Source of the DNA: Mariniphaga sp040772505
Lineage (GTDB): Bacteria; Bacteroidota; Bacteroidia; Bacteroidales; Prolixibacteraceae
Direction: 5' to 3'
NCBI GenBank assembly: GCA_040772505.1
Contig: JAXGYA010000006.1
Location: 62,001 to 126,000 of the forward strand
Length of the DNA: 64,000 bases
Below, one piece after another: positions 47,874 through 55,134 of the stretch; position 1 is the stretch's first letter; every line of letters begins with the position of its first letter. The translations under genes and the position numbers were made by a program. The notes under the pieces are model-generated. The model saw nothing but the letters and a program-made list of their open reading frames with translations, searched no databases and was not told the DNA's origin.

Positions 47874-47932
47874 TTAAGATAATCTGAAGTAATACTTCAA
47901 TATATCTTAAACTTAATTTCAGATTATCTTAA
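47874..47932 (-). promoter_or_regulatory. Nested inverted repeats upstream of the DUF4143 ATPase
   Basis: TTAAGATAATCTGAA (47874-47888) and TTCAGATTATCTTAA (47918-47932) are perfect 15-bp inverted copies. Nested inside, TTAAGATA (47874-47881) also mirrors TATCTTAA (47903-47910) and GAAGTA mirrors TACTTC at its centre. Three ATCTTAA-type half sites in 59 bp upstream of the start suggest an operator, or an RNA hairpin in the leader. Confidence 0.6.
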
Positions 47933-47985
47933 ATCAAGATGCAGGAATCTAAAATAGTTAGTTGTAAAAGCAAACCTCAAGCTAT

Positions 47986-49209
47986 TCAAAAGCTTCTGTA
48001 CTGTTCCGGGGCTTTGCCTTTTCGATCGGTAATTATGGGCTTCAGTGGAAGTGGTTTATTCTTATCGATTTTCTCTAAGAGCACATTAAATTCCCACTCG
48101 TCGCCATAATCAAAAAGGTATAAAACCTGCTGTCCTTCATAGAGTTCCAGTTCGCCAATGCTGATTTCATCAACATGCGGCCCTTCATCGATTAAAGGTG
48201 AATTGTAGGCATTCCGCGAGTATTTTTTGCCATCCATGAAAAACGAGTACAAATGGTCGTCGTCAAAATCAAAAGCATCCTGAATGGCATTGTGAAGGTC
48301 AAGTAAACTGTGTTGGTGCGAAAGTTCAATTTTACGCCATATATTACCGGCAAGCGATACTTTAAACCGATAACAGCCTTTTATTATTCCGGGATTGTAC
48401 GAAACAATGTTTTTTACTTTTCCTGCCGGAAAAAGCGGTGCAATGATTTTATAAAGCGGCACAAATCCAGGGTCTTCCCTCACATCTCCTTTGTAAAAAC
48501 CAACCTCTTTTAAGGCGGGGATATTCCACCTGACAATTTCCTGTTCTTTAAGTATTTTCCCTAATTTTACCCCAAGTTCAGTTGGTGTCACAGTTTGTAT
48601 GGAATCGTCATAACGGGTTAATTTTTTATCCGTATCGGCAACCGGAACAAAATGGCACAAACCAAAATAATTGAAGTAATGGATGATAGAAGCAGAATAC
48701 GAAAAGAGGGGATCATAATCAGGCCGTTTTGTAAATGCCCCTTTTTTTAACTCTTTCCCCACAGTTGAACGGCTAAAGGTTTTAAATGCTTCTTCAACCG
48801 GGTTGAATCCAAATATCAGGGTTTCCCCGAAATCAAACGCACACCAAAAGGCCTCAAAAAGAAAAACGTATTGTTCAAAAATGTTCAATCGATCAAATTC
48901 CTTTTTTCCCGGGGTGGCGGACAGAAAGATATTTCCTTTCGGTCCTGTGGTTTTTACATACAATTTTTTCTGTGTGGCCAGGTTAAACAGCAGATTAATA
49001 ACCGGATAAGATTCTTGCTGATAGTTTGGTGCGGCAACATCTTTTCGAAAATGCAGCAACGCATTTATTTCAAAAAGGTCCTTCTTTCCCAGTTGTGCTT
49101 TTCGCTTCGATAACACCGGTTTATTTTCATTAATATAGCTGCAGAATAGACTGAAATCAGCTACTGTGGCACGAATCGCCTGCTCATCTATATTATTCGG
49201 TTTATTCAT
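47986..49209 (-). CDS. Plasmid pRiA4b ORF-3-like protein
   Basis: 407 residues. The C-terminal 140 or so match the pRiA4b ORF-3 family (PF07929): 'YRFKVSLAGNIWRKIELSHQ', 'SLLDLHNAIQDAFDFDDDHL', 'YSFFMDGKKYSRNAYNSPLI', 'LYLFDYGDEWEFNVLLEKI'. The N-terminal 250 residues have no match I recognise, apart from a helical, Leu/Phe-rich character. The family is widespread on plasmids and genomic islands, function unknown. Intact, on the same strand as the DUF4143 gene but 136 bp away from its start. Confidence 0.9.
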   Translation of the reverse strand: MNKPNNIDEQAIRATVADFSLFCSYINENKPVLSKRKAQLGKKDLFEINALLHFRKDVAAPNYQQESYPVINLLFNLATQKKLYVKTTGPKGNIFLSATPGKKEFDRLNIFEQYVFLFEAFWCAFDFGETLIFGFNPVEEAFKTFSRSTVGKELKKGAFTKRPDYDPLFSYSASIIHYFNYFGLCHFVPVADTDKKLTRYDDSIQTVTPTELGVKLGKILKEQEIVRWNIPALKEVGFYKGDVREDPGFVPLYKIIAPLFPAGKVKNIVSYNPGIIKGCYRFKVSLAGNIWRKIELSHQHSLLDLHNAIQDAFDFDDDHLYSFFMDGKKYSRNAYNSPLIDEGPHVDEISIGELELYEGQQVLYLFDYGDEWEFNVLLEKIDKNKPLPLKPIITDRKGKAPEQYRSF

Positions 49210-49301
49210 TTTTATTAGGTCTTCATGTGAAAAAACAACTTGTGGATGGCAAAGTTAATTGAATCCAGGTAGTTTGTCGTTTCAAACTCTTCAAATATTT
49301 T

Positions 49302-49700
49302 TCAAACCAATCTTATTGCCGACAGTTCTTTCCCAATTTTGTGCAAAGCAGTTTCAATTTTGCTAATCTGTTTTTCGGAAACGTAGGTATTCCCCGCCTT
49401 GTATTGCCGCATTAGTGAAGAGCTGATGCCGGCGGTTTTTGCAAATTGTGTTACATTCATAAACTTGTAATAATCGAATAACGAGGATAAATCATATTTA
49501 TATTGAAAATCCAATTTTTGCAATTCTTCGGGCAGTGTTTCTCTTGAGTAACTTTCCACCACCTCTTTCAAAGAATTCAGAAAATCCTTTTTTGCTTCTT
49601 CAACGCTGCGGCCTTCTCCTATTATGGTGTGTTCCAAGTCTGGTGTATGAATACCGAACGTTCCATCCTTTCCCTTTTCAATTAATGCTATTGTTTTCAT
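49302..49700 (-). CDS. HicB-type antitoxin with XRE-like helix-turn-helix, solitary
   Basis: 132 residues. The N-terminal half is the HicB partial RNase-H-like fold ('LIEKGKDGTFGIHTPDLEHT', 'EGRSVEEAKKDFLNSLKEVV'); the C-terminal half is a DNA-binding HTH ('FAKTAGISSSLMRQYKAG', 'SEKQISKIETALHKIGKEL'). Such proteins normally neutralise a HicA toxin and repress their own operon. I find no hicA in the 176 bp upstream or the 92 bp downstream, so it is either a free-standing regulator or a survivor of a lost module. Confidence 0.85.
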   Translation of the reverse strand: MKTIALIEKGKDGTFGIHTPDLEHTIIGEGRSVEEAKKDFLNSLKEVVESYSRETLPEELQKLDFQYKYDLSSLFDYYKFMNVTQFAKTAGISSSLMRQYKAGNTYVSEKQISKIETALHKIGKELSAIRLV

Positions 49701-49876
49701 TTACTTTTGTTTAATCCTTGTGCAAATATTTCATTTTCGTTATACATTCAAATATTCGAATGATTTTCTTTTATGGTTGCGCTCAATAAAACATTCAATC
49801 CATTTCGTCTGACTGGAAAACGGTAACGTGATTGGAACCGGCAAGGCAGCCTTTGGTCAGGAGGTATTGATTTCAG

Positions 49877-50581
49877 TTATTCTGTCTCAGTGAGTTCAGA
49901 TATTGGTGTCAGCTCAAGCTTTCTGAACTCCACCTCGGAACCTTCAGCCTGCACGGCAATCTGCCCTTTAGTGGCGGTGCAGTCGTACCCGTAATTGACC
50001 AGGTCGCCGTTCACCCATACTTTTATCTCATCCCCTACACATTCAATTACCATCGTATTCCATTCACCCACCGGATTTTCTGAGCCATCGGTCAGATTTA
50101 AGATACGGCGTTTTTTCCCTTCGGTAATTCCCCATTCCTCTTTGGGGCCGCGGCGTTCTTCCATATCTGGAACGGTAATGTCTTCCACAATGCACCAGAA
50201 GTCTCCGGCATTTTCATGCATCATTTGTACTTCCAGCGATTTGGGAAACATACCATACAACGCCCGCGGCGTGGAAGCATGAACCAGCACTCCGCAATTT
50301 CCTGGCTCACCGGCAAAGCGGTATTCGGCTTCCAATCTGTAGTTTTGATAAACCGAATCGGTAATCAGGTGGCCTCCGGGTGTGCCGAGGCTCACCAGCA
50401 TTCCATCGCGCACAATAAACGGGTTGATGACGTCGGGATTGTTGTCCATTGCCGGCACATCCACATGCCAGCCGGTGAGGTCGGTACCGTTGAACAGGCT
50501 GATGGTTTTTGGAGCAGGGTTTTTGCAGGATGCTGCTGCAAATGCAAAGAGGATAATTAAGGAAAAGTGATTGATTTTCAT
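49877..50581 (-). CDS. DUF1080 (3-keto-disaccharide hydrolase-like) lipoprotein
   Basis: 234 residues with a lipoprotein signal (Cys19 in 'FAAASCKNPA') and a single DUF1080 jelly-roll: 'ISLFNGTDLTGWHVDVPAMD', 'NYRLEAEYRFAGEPGNCGVL', 'LEVQMMHENAGDFWCI', 'EWNTMVIECVGDEIKVWVNG'. DUF1080 members in Bacteroides cleave glycosides that have been oxidised at C3. Exported to the periplasm or surface. A Gfo/Idh oxidoreductase that could supply the oxidised sugar lies at 56833, and a second DUF1080 protein at 62094. Confidence 0.9.
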   Translation of the reverse strand: MKINHFSLIILFAFAAASCKNPAPKTISLFNGTDLTGWHVDVPAMDNNPDVINPFIVRDGMLVSLGTPGGHLITDSVYQNYRLEAEYRFAGEPGNCGVLVHASTPRALYGMFPKSLEVQMMHENAGDFWCIVEDITVPDMEERRGPKEEWGITEGKKRRILNLTDGSENPVGEWNTMVIECVGDEIKVWVNGDLVNYGYDCTATKGQIAVQAEGSEVEFRKLELTPISELTETE

Positions 50582-50621
50582 GATGTTAATTATTAAAAGT
50601 TTATTATTTATTTATTAAGTT

Positions 50622-50766
50622 GCCCCTATTGGGGCGTGTTTCTGGTTCAGCAATTTTAATATTTGTTTCAATTTCTGCTTCGGGCTGAAAGCCCAACTTA
50701 ATTCAGCCCGGCGGCACCGCCCCGGGTAAAATGGCGACATATCGCCCAACATCGCCCTGAAAGGGC
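50622..50766. repeat. Cluster of REP-like palindromes
   Basis: GCCCC-tatt-GGGGC (50622-50635), GGGCT-gaa-AGCCC (50682-50694) and GCCCT-gaa-AGGGC (50754-50766), the last two with the same loop, lie in the gene-free interval 50582-51381. The adjacent transposase tail makes a REP/RAYT-type unit plausible. Confidence 0.6.
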
Positions 50767-50775
50767 AGGTTAGGT

Positions 50776-50856
50776 TTAATCCGACCACAAATATCTTTCA
50801 TCGTAATCAATTTCATATTCCGTTAAAAATAACAAATACTCCTCTTTAAAACTCAT
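50776..50856 (-). pseudogene. C-terminal relic of a Y1-type (REP-associated) transposase
   Basis: A 26-codon frame, 'MSFKEEYLLFLTEYEIDYDE' ending RYLWSD. The 'SFKEEY...F...YEIDYDE-YLW' ending is the usual C-terminus of REP-associated or IS200-like tyrosine transposases in Bacteroidota. The catalytic HUH domain is absent. The next palindrome begins 10 bp beyond its stop. Confidence 0.4.
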
Positions 50857-50871
50857 CTTCTTATGATGTTT

Positions 50872-50985
50872 TTACTGGTTTTCAATGTGTCGTTTGTTTT
50901 TAATGCAACCGGCTGCTGATGAACCTATAAGACCAGCGCTAGCAGCCACCAATCCAGTGGTTTTGATAAAATTTATTCGCTTCAT
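50872..50985 (-). pseudogene. Truncated twin-signal lipoprotein N-terminus
   Basis: 37 codons: 'MKRINFIKTTGLVAASAGLI', then GSSAAGC and a short tail to a TAA. It looks like the leader of an exported oxidoreductase or hydrolase of the Tat/lipoprotein kind (compare the Gfo/Idh leader 'MKEKRRDFIKKGVAGAAGLA'), but the enzyme body is missing and the transposase relic begins 15 bp further on. Probably the stub of a gene removed by rearrangement. Confidence 0.45.
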
Positions 50986-51381
50986 TGATAAGCCTTTTTG
51001 TTGGTTTGCCCTAAAGATATTTAAAATCGGGGAAAGGCAAAAGATAGAGGTTTAAATTTTATCACTGGTCACAGGTCATTGAGCAAGGGACAAAGAGGTT
51101 TCGGGGCAATTAAAATATTCAATAATATGGTTAATTTTTTGAATAAATTCCATGTGTTTTGAGAGTTTGAGGCGGGACACTAAACCTTTTATTAATTTTT
51201 CAGTTTTTCCTGTGCCCATGAATCCCAAACATTATCTTCTTCACTGCTCCACTCCTTTTCGAGAGAACTTTCTGATAAACCGGCAAAAGGTACTTCTTCT
51301 TTTTCTTCCACTTCTTCGATACTTTTCACATCGTCAAATTTTGTTATTTTTAACTTCTATTATCATTTGAAAAAAACTAAA

Positions 51382-52890
51382 ATGAAAAACTTTGCTATTC
51401 TTTTTAAATGCTGTGTTTTTCTTGTGTTTATGCATTTCAGCAACAATTGTCTTTACGCAAGCACCGATACCATTCCTCGGCGTCATAAGGTTACCCTTCG
51501 TGAAGCACATGTGGGGGATTTAGATGTCGATACCAGGTTGCTTGACAGTTATGGGCTTTTGCCTGAAAACATCAGGGAGTTTTACTTTGATGCAAGGTCT
51601 GTTTTTGCTGAAAACCCGGATGCTGATTTTACTCATCCCAAAATAATCGAAGCGGCCCGAAAACACAATCTGCCATTAATGGGAGGCCCTATGCTTGGTA
51701 ATTTGGGCGAAGAAGAAGTAACCCTATGGGTGCGGGCATCTACTAAAAAACCCTTAGTTGTTAGAGTTGCAAAATCGGATGGTAGTAACAAAAAATCGTA
51801 TAGGATAAATTTCATTGAACCAGGTGTGGAGCAACGAATTGTATTGGATGGTTTATCTTCTGACACTGAATATAAATATGCGGTTTATGCCAAAAAATGC
51901 AGGGTTGCAGAAGGTAAGTTTTCTACAGCGCCAGCTTCTCACAAAAAGGGTATATTCAGAATAGCCTTCGGGTCATGCTTTCATAAAATAGGGCTGCATA
52001 ATCCGAACCTAATCAATCAAATTTTGAAAAGAGAACCACAAGCGATGATGCTTTTGGGCGACATTGCGGCCGATGACAGGGATAACCGGATTAATATGCA
52101 CCGGTCGGATTATCTTCTTCGCGATGTTTCAAGGTCATGGCAACAACTCGCAGCGAATGTCCCTCTATATACATCATGGGATGATCACGATTATTTCAAT
52201 AATGATCTTGGTGGCATCCCTGAAGGTTTCACTGCTAAAGACCGCGATGCTGTTCGTTCGGTATGGCACGAGAACTGGAACAATCCGGAGAACGAAAATC
52301 CAGGTATTTATTTCAACACACGTATAGGACCGGTGGAGGTGATAATGCTGGATACCCGTTCATTCCGGGATAACGAGCGAAGGGGGGAATACGGTTCATA
52401 TTTGGGCATGGAACAATTTTCCTGGCTAAAAGAAACATTGAAAAATTCAGAGGCTGAGTTTAAGGTTATTTCCAGTGGAACTATGTGGAGTGATTATATA
52501 ACCCCGGGCAAGGATTCGTGGGGCACCTGGGATACGCAAACCCGTGAGGAATTTTTTAATTTTATTGAAGCAGAAAACATTTCCGGTGTTTTATTGACAA
52601 GTGGTGACAGGCACGGTACACGCGGGTTTACCATTCCCAGACAATCAGGATTTGCATTTTATGAATTTGAAGTAGCCTCACTTGGGGGAGTGCCCGGACC
52701 TGATGCAATGGCAAAAGACACTACCAATCAATTATTTGGCTATCATGGAAAAGACTTAATCGCTTTTGGAGAATTTACTTTTAACACAACATTGCCCGAT
52801 CCGGAGGTAACTTTCAGACTGATTCATGAATGTGGAACAGTTTTATATGAACTGACTTTAACCAGAAGCCAGTTGACATCACGATTTTAA
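51382..52890 (+). CDS. Exported PhoD-like alkaline phosphatase-family protein
   Basis: Start taken at 51382 (MKNFAILFKC); the upstream in-frame TTG at 51367 is less likely. 502 residues with a signal ending near 'NNCLYAST'. An N-terminal fibronectin-like domain ('EEEVTLWVRASTKKPLVVRV', 'YKYAVYAKKCRVAEGKF') precedes the metallophosphatase domain: 'FRIAFGSCFHK', 'MLLGDIAADDRDN', 'YTSWDDHDYFNNDLGG', 'VEVIMLDTRSFRD', 'LLTSGDRHGTRGFTI'. These are the metal-ligand blocks of PhoD phosphodiesterases/phosphatases. Its substrate could be a phosphomonoester or phosphodiester decoration. It may be the first gene of the sulfatase cluster, although the leader repeats follow it. Confidence 0.9.
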   Translation: MKNFAILFKCCVFLVFMHFSNNCLYASTDTIPRRHKVTLREAHVGDLDVDTRLLDSYGLLPENIREFYFDARSVFAENPDADFTHPKIIEAARKHNLPLMGGPMLGNLGEEEVTLWVRASTKKPLVVRVAKSDGSNKKSYRINFIEPGVEQRIVLDGLSSDTEYKYAVYAKKCRVAEGKFSTAPASHKKGIFRIAFGSCFHKIGLHNPNLINQILKREPQAMMLLGDIAADDRDNRINMHRSDYLLRDVSRSWQQLAANVPLYTSWDDHDYFNNDLGGIPEGFTAKDRDAVRSVWHENWNNPENENPGIYFNTRIGPVEVIMLDTRSFRDNERRGEYGSYLGMEQFSWLKETLKNSEAEFKVISSGTMWSDYITPGKDSWGTWDTQTREEFFNFIEAENISGVLLTSGDRHGTRGFTIPRQSGFAFYEFEVASLGGVPGPDAMAKDTTNQLFGYHGKDLIAFGEFTFNTTLPDPEVTFRLIHECGTVLYELTLTRSQLTSRF

Positions 52891-52903
52891 ATGAATTCGC
52901 AGT

Positions 52904-53005
52904 ATGAAACGACCATGTAGAAATGCTTCACAAACAAGCATAATTAAAATGAGGGAGTTACATCCAATACCTTTGAAAACTTTTAATTTTAATTGGATGA
53001 AATAA
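52904..53005 (+). promoter_or_regulatory. Leader element with tiny ORF, copy 2
   Basis: Starts ATGAAACGACCATG 13 bp after the PhoD stop. Here the small frame stays open for 33 codons (MKRPCRNASQTS ... NFNWMK-stop). It contains GGAGTTACATCCA, ATACCTTT and TTAATTTTAAT in the same order as copy 1. CATCCA (52971-52976) and TGGATG (52994-52999) are a perfect inverted pair at the position where copy 1 has CATATGA/TCATATG, i.e. a compensated change. Confidence 0.5.
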
Positions 53006-53067
53006 ATAATTTTCTGCAATCATTAATTACTTGTATTTTGCACCTTTATCTTCAGAAAATGATATAA

Positions 53068-53146
53068 ATGAAACGACCATGAGAAAAACGTTCAAAAAAA
53101 CGCAAATTAATATAATCATGGGAGTTCCATGGTCCATGAAATGAAG
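53068..53146 (+). promoter_or_regulatory. Leader element with tiny overlapping ORFs, copy 3
   Basis: ATGAAACGACCATGA encodes MKRP-stop; the overlapping ATG (53079) opens a 21-codon frame ending 'MGVPWSMK' at 53144. CATGG-GAGTT-CCATG (53118-53132) is a perfect 5-bp hairpin around the conserved GAGTT. The AU-rich middle of copies 1 and 2 is missing. It ends about 60 bp before the first sulfatase. Confidence 0.5.
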
Positions 53147-53204
53147 TCTTATCTCTGATATTATATCTTGTTGGAATACAATGCATTAATCATAATTTAT
53201 TTGA

Positions 53205-55097
53205 ATGAAATTTTATTATAATTCTCTCAACTTCCTGATATCCGTCTGTTTTCTCCCGCTGTTATTATTTTTTGGATGTCAAAACAGAGTTCCGGTAGAA
53301 TTGCCAAACATACTTTGGCTTACCAGTGAAGACAACTGTCCTTTTTTAGGATGCTATGGTGACGAATTTGCAACTACACCCAATCTGGACAAACTGGCGT
53401 CTGAGGGTTTTTTATATACTCACGCCTATGCAAATGCTCCAGTTTGCGCTCCTGCACGAAACACGATAATTACCGGCATTTATGCAACATCTGGCGGAAA
53501 TGAACACATGCGCAGCAATTATTCCAAATCTGAAATTATAAAAACCTATCCCGAATTTTTACGTGAAGTCGGCTATTACTGCACAAACAATGTGAAAACC
53601 GACTACAATACCCAATCCATAGGGCCACAACTGATTTGGGACGAATGCAGCCGTGATGCCCACTACAAAAACAGAAATCCCGGACAGCCGTTTTTTGCAG
53701 TATTCAACACAACTATTTCTCACGAAAGCAGTATTCATGACTCCATTCCCGATGAAAAACTTCGCCATAATCCGGAAGAAGTGCCAATACCGCCCTATCA
53801 CCCCGCAACGCAAGCCATTAAGCATGATTGGGCACAATACTATGATAAAGTTGAAGACATGGATGCATGGGTTGGCGAAAAGCTGCGGGAATTGGAAGAA
53901 AGCGGACTGGCAGAAAGTACAATTGTTTTTTACTACGGCGACAATGGCGGCGTGTTGCCCCGAAGTAAAAGGTATGTCTATGAAACGGGAACAAGAGTGC
54001 CGCTTATCATTCGTATTCCGGAAAAATTTAAGCACCTGTTCCCGGCAAAAAAGTCAGGCTCCAAAATTAACCGGCTTGTCAGCTTTGTTGATTTGGCACC
54101 AACATTACTTAGCATTGCCGGAATAAATATTCCCGACTACTATCAGGGCAATGCATTTTTGGGTAGCCAAAAAACAGAAGACCCGGAATATGCTTTCATG
54201 TTCAGGGGGAGAATGGATGAACGGTACGACATGAGCCGTGCGGTGCGCGATTCAAAGTACCGATATATTCGCAATTATATGCCACACAGGATTTATGCCC
54301 AGCATCTCGAATATTTATGGAGAGCCCCCTCCACCCGCTCATGGGAACAAGCTTATTTAAGCGGCAATTGCAATGAAACCCAAAGTGTTTTCTGGAACAG
54401 TAAACCGGCAGAAGAGCTTTATGACACTGAAAATGACCCATGGGAAGTAAATAATCTGGCAACAGACCCGGCTTATGCCGATATTGTGAATCGAATGAGA
54501 ACAGCAAACCGGGAGTGGATGACTCGGGTAAAGGATGCAGGATTTATTCCTGAAGCCGACCGTGTCCGGCGAACCGGTGAAATGCCGGTATATGATTATA
54601 TACGCACGTCTGGCTTTGATCTGGAAACAGTAATTAAGGCTGCTGAAACAGCATCTTTTGGGAATGTAGAAAATTTGACATTATTCCAATCATACTTGAA
54701 AAATGAGGAAAGTTCCATAAGGTATTGGGGCGCAACAGGGCTGCTCATTTTAGATGAAAAAGCCGAACCTGCCAAAAAAGAACTGCTGATTTCCCTTAAT
54801 GATTCTTCGCCTGATGTGGTTTCTGTTGCTGCAGAGGCGCTTTATAACTTAGGGGAAACAGAAGCTGCAAAAGCAGCATTGCTGGAAGTGTTGGAAAACC
54901 CAAACGAATTTGCACGATGCCAAGCTTTAAATGTTATAGATTGTATTGAAGAAAACAGTCCTGAAATTATTGGCGGAGTGATTAACATGATAAAGCAGCA
55001 TCCAAAACTGAACCGGAACAGTTATGACTTGCGGTTGGCTAAATGGCTGATGGAAAAGTGGAATTTGAATCCAAATGATTATAACTTTAATTGGTAG
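53205..55097 (+). CDS. Sulfatase (S1 family) with C-terminal HEAT-like repeats, lipoprotein
   Basis: 630 residues. A lipoprotein signal (Cys25 in 'LLFFGCQNR') is followed by the S1 sulfatase fold: 'PNILWLTSEDNCPFLGCYGD' with metal-binding SED, then 'NAPVCAPARNTIITG', where Cys81 in C-A-P-A-R is the residue converted to formylglycine. 'VFYYGDNGGVLPRSK' gives the second metal site. Residues about 475-600 form helical HEAT-type repeats ('SIRYWGATGLLILDEKAEPA', 'SPDVVSVAAEALYNLGETEA'), an addition found in some heparan- or algal-polysaccharide sulfatases. It removes sulfate esters outside the inner membrane. It needs an anaerobic or aerobic formylglycine-generating enzyme, which is not encoded here. 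Confidence 0.93.
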   Translation: MKFYYNSLNFLISVCFLPLLLFFGCQNRVPVELPNILWLTSEDNCPFLGCYGDEFATTPNLDKLASEGFLYTHAYANAPVCAPARNTIITGIYATSGGNEHMRSNYSKSEIIKTYPEFLREVGYYCTNNVKTDYNTQSIGPQLIWDECSRDAHYKNRNPGQPFFAVFNTTISHESSIHDSIPDEKLRHNPEEVPIPPYHPATQAIKHDWAQYYDKVEDMDAWVGEKLRELEESGLAESTIVFYYGDNGGVLPRSKRYVYETGTRVPLIIRIPEKFKHLFPAKKSGSKINRLVSFVDLAPTLLSIAGINIPDYYQGNAFLGSQKTEDPEYAFMFRGRMDERYDMSRAVRDSKYRYIRNYMPHRIYAQHLEYLWRAPSTRSWEQAYLSGNCNETQSVFWNSKPAEELYDTENDPWEVNNLATDPAYADIVNRMRTANREWMTRVKDAGFIPEADRVRRTGEMPVYDYIRTSGFDLETVIKAAETASFGNVENLTLFQSYLKNEESSIRYWGATGLLILDEKAEPAKKELLISLNDSSPDVVSVAAEALYNLGETEAAKAALLEVLENPNEFARCQALNVIDCIEENSPEIIGGVINMIKQHPKLNRNSYDLRLAKWLMEKWNLNPNDYNFNW

Positions 55098-55134
55098 TTG
55101 CTTTACTTCATAAAACTTTTAATTTTTACCATTT

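Noticed and set aside
53559..54035. A 158-codon open frame on the minus strand
   Set aside because: Antisense to the first sulfatase; no recognisable protein features.
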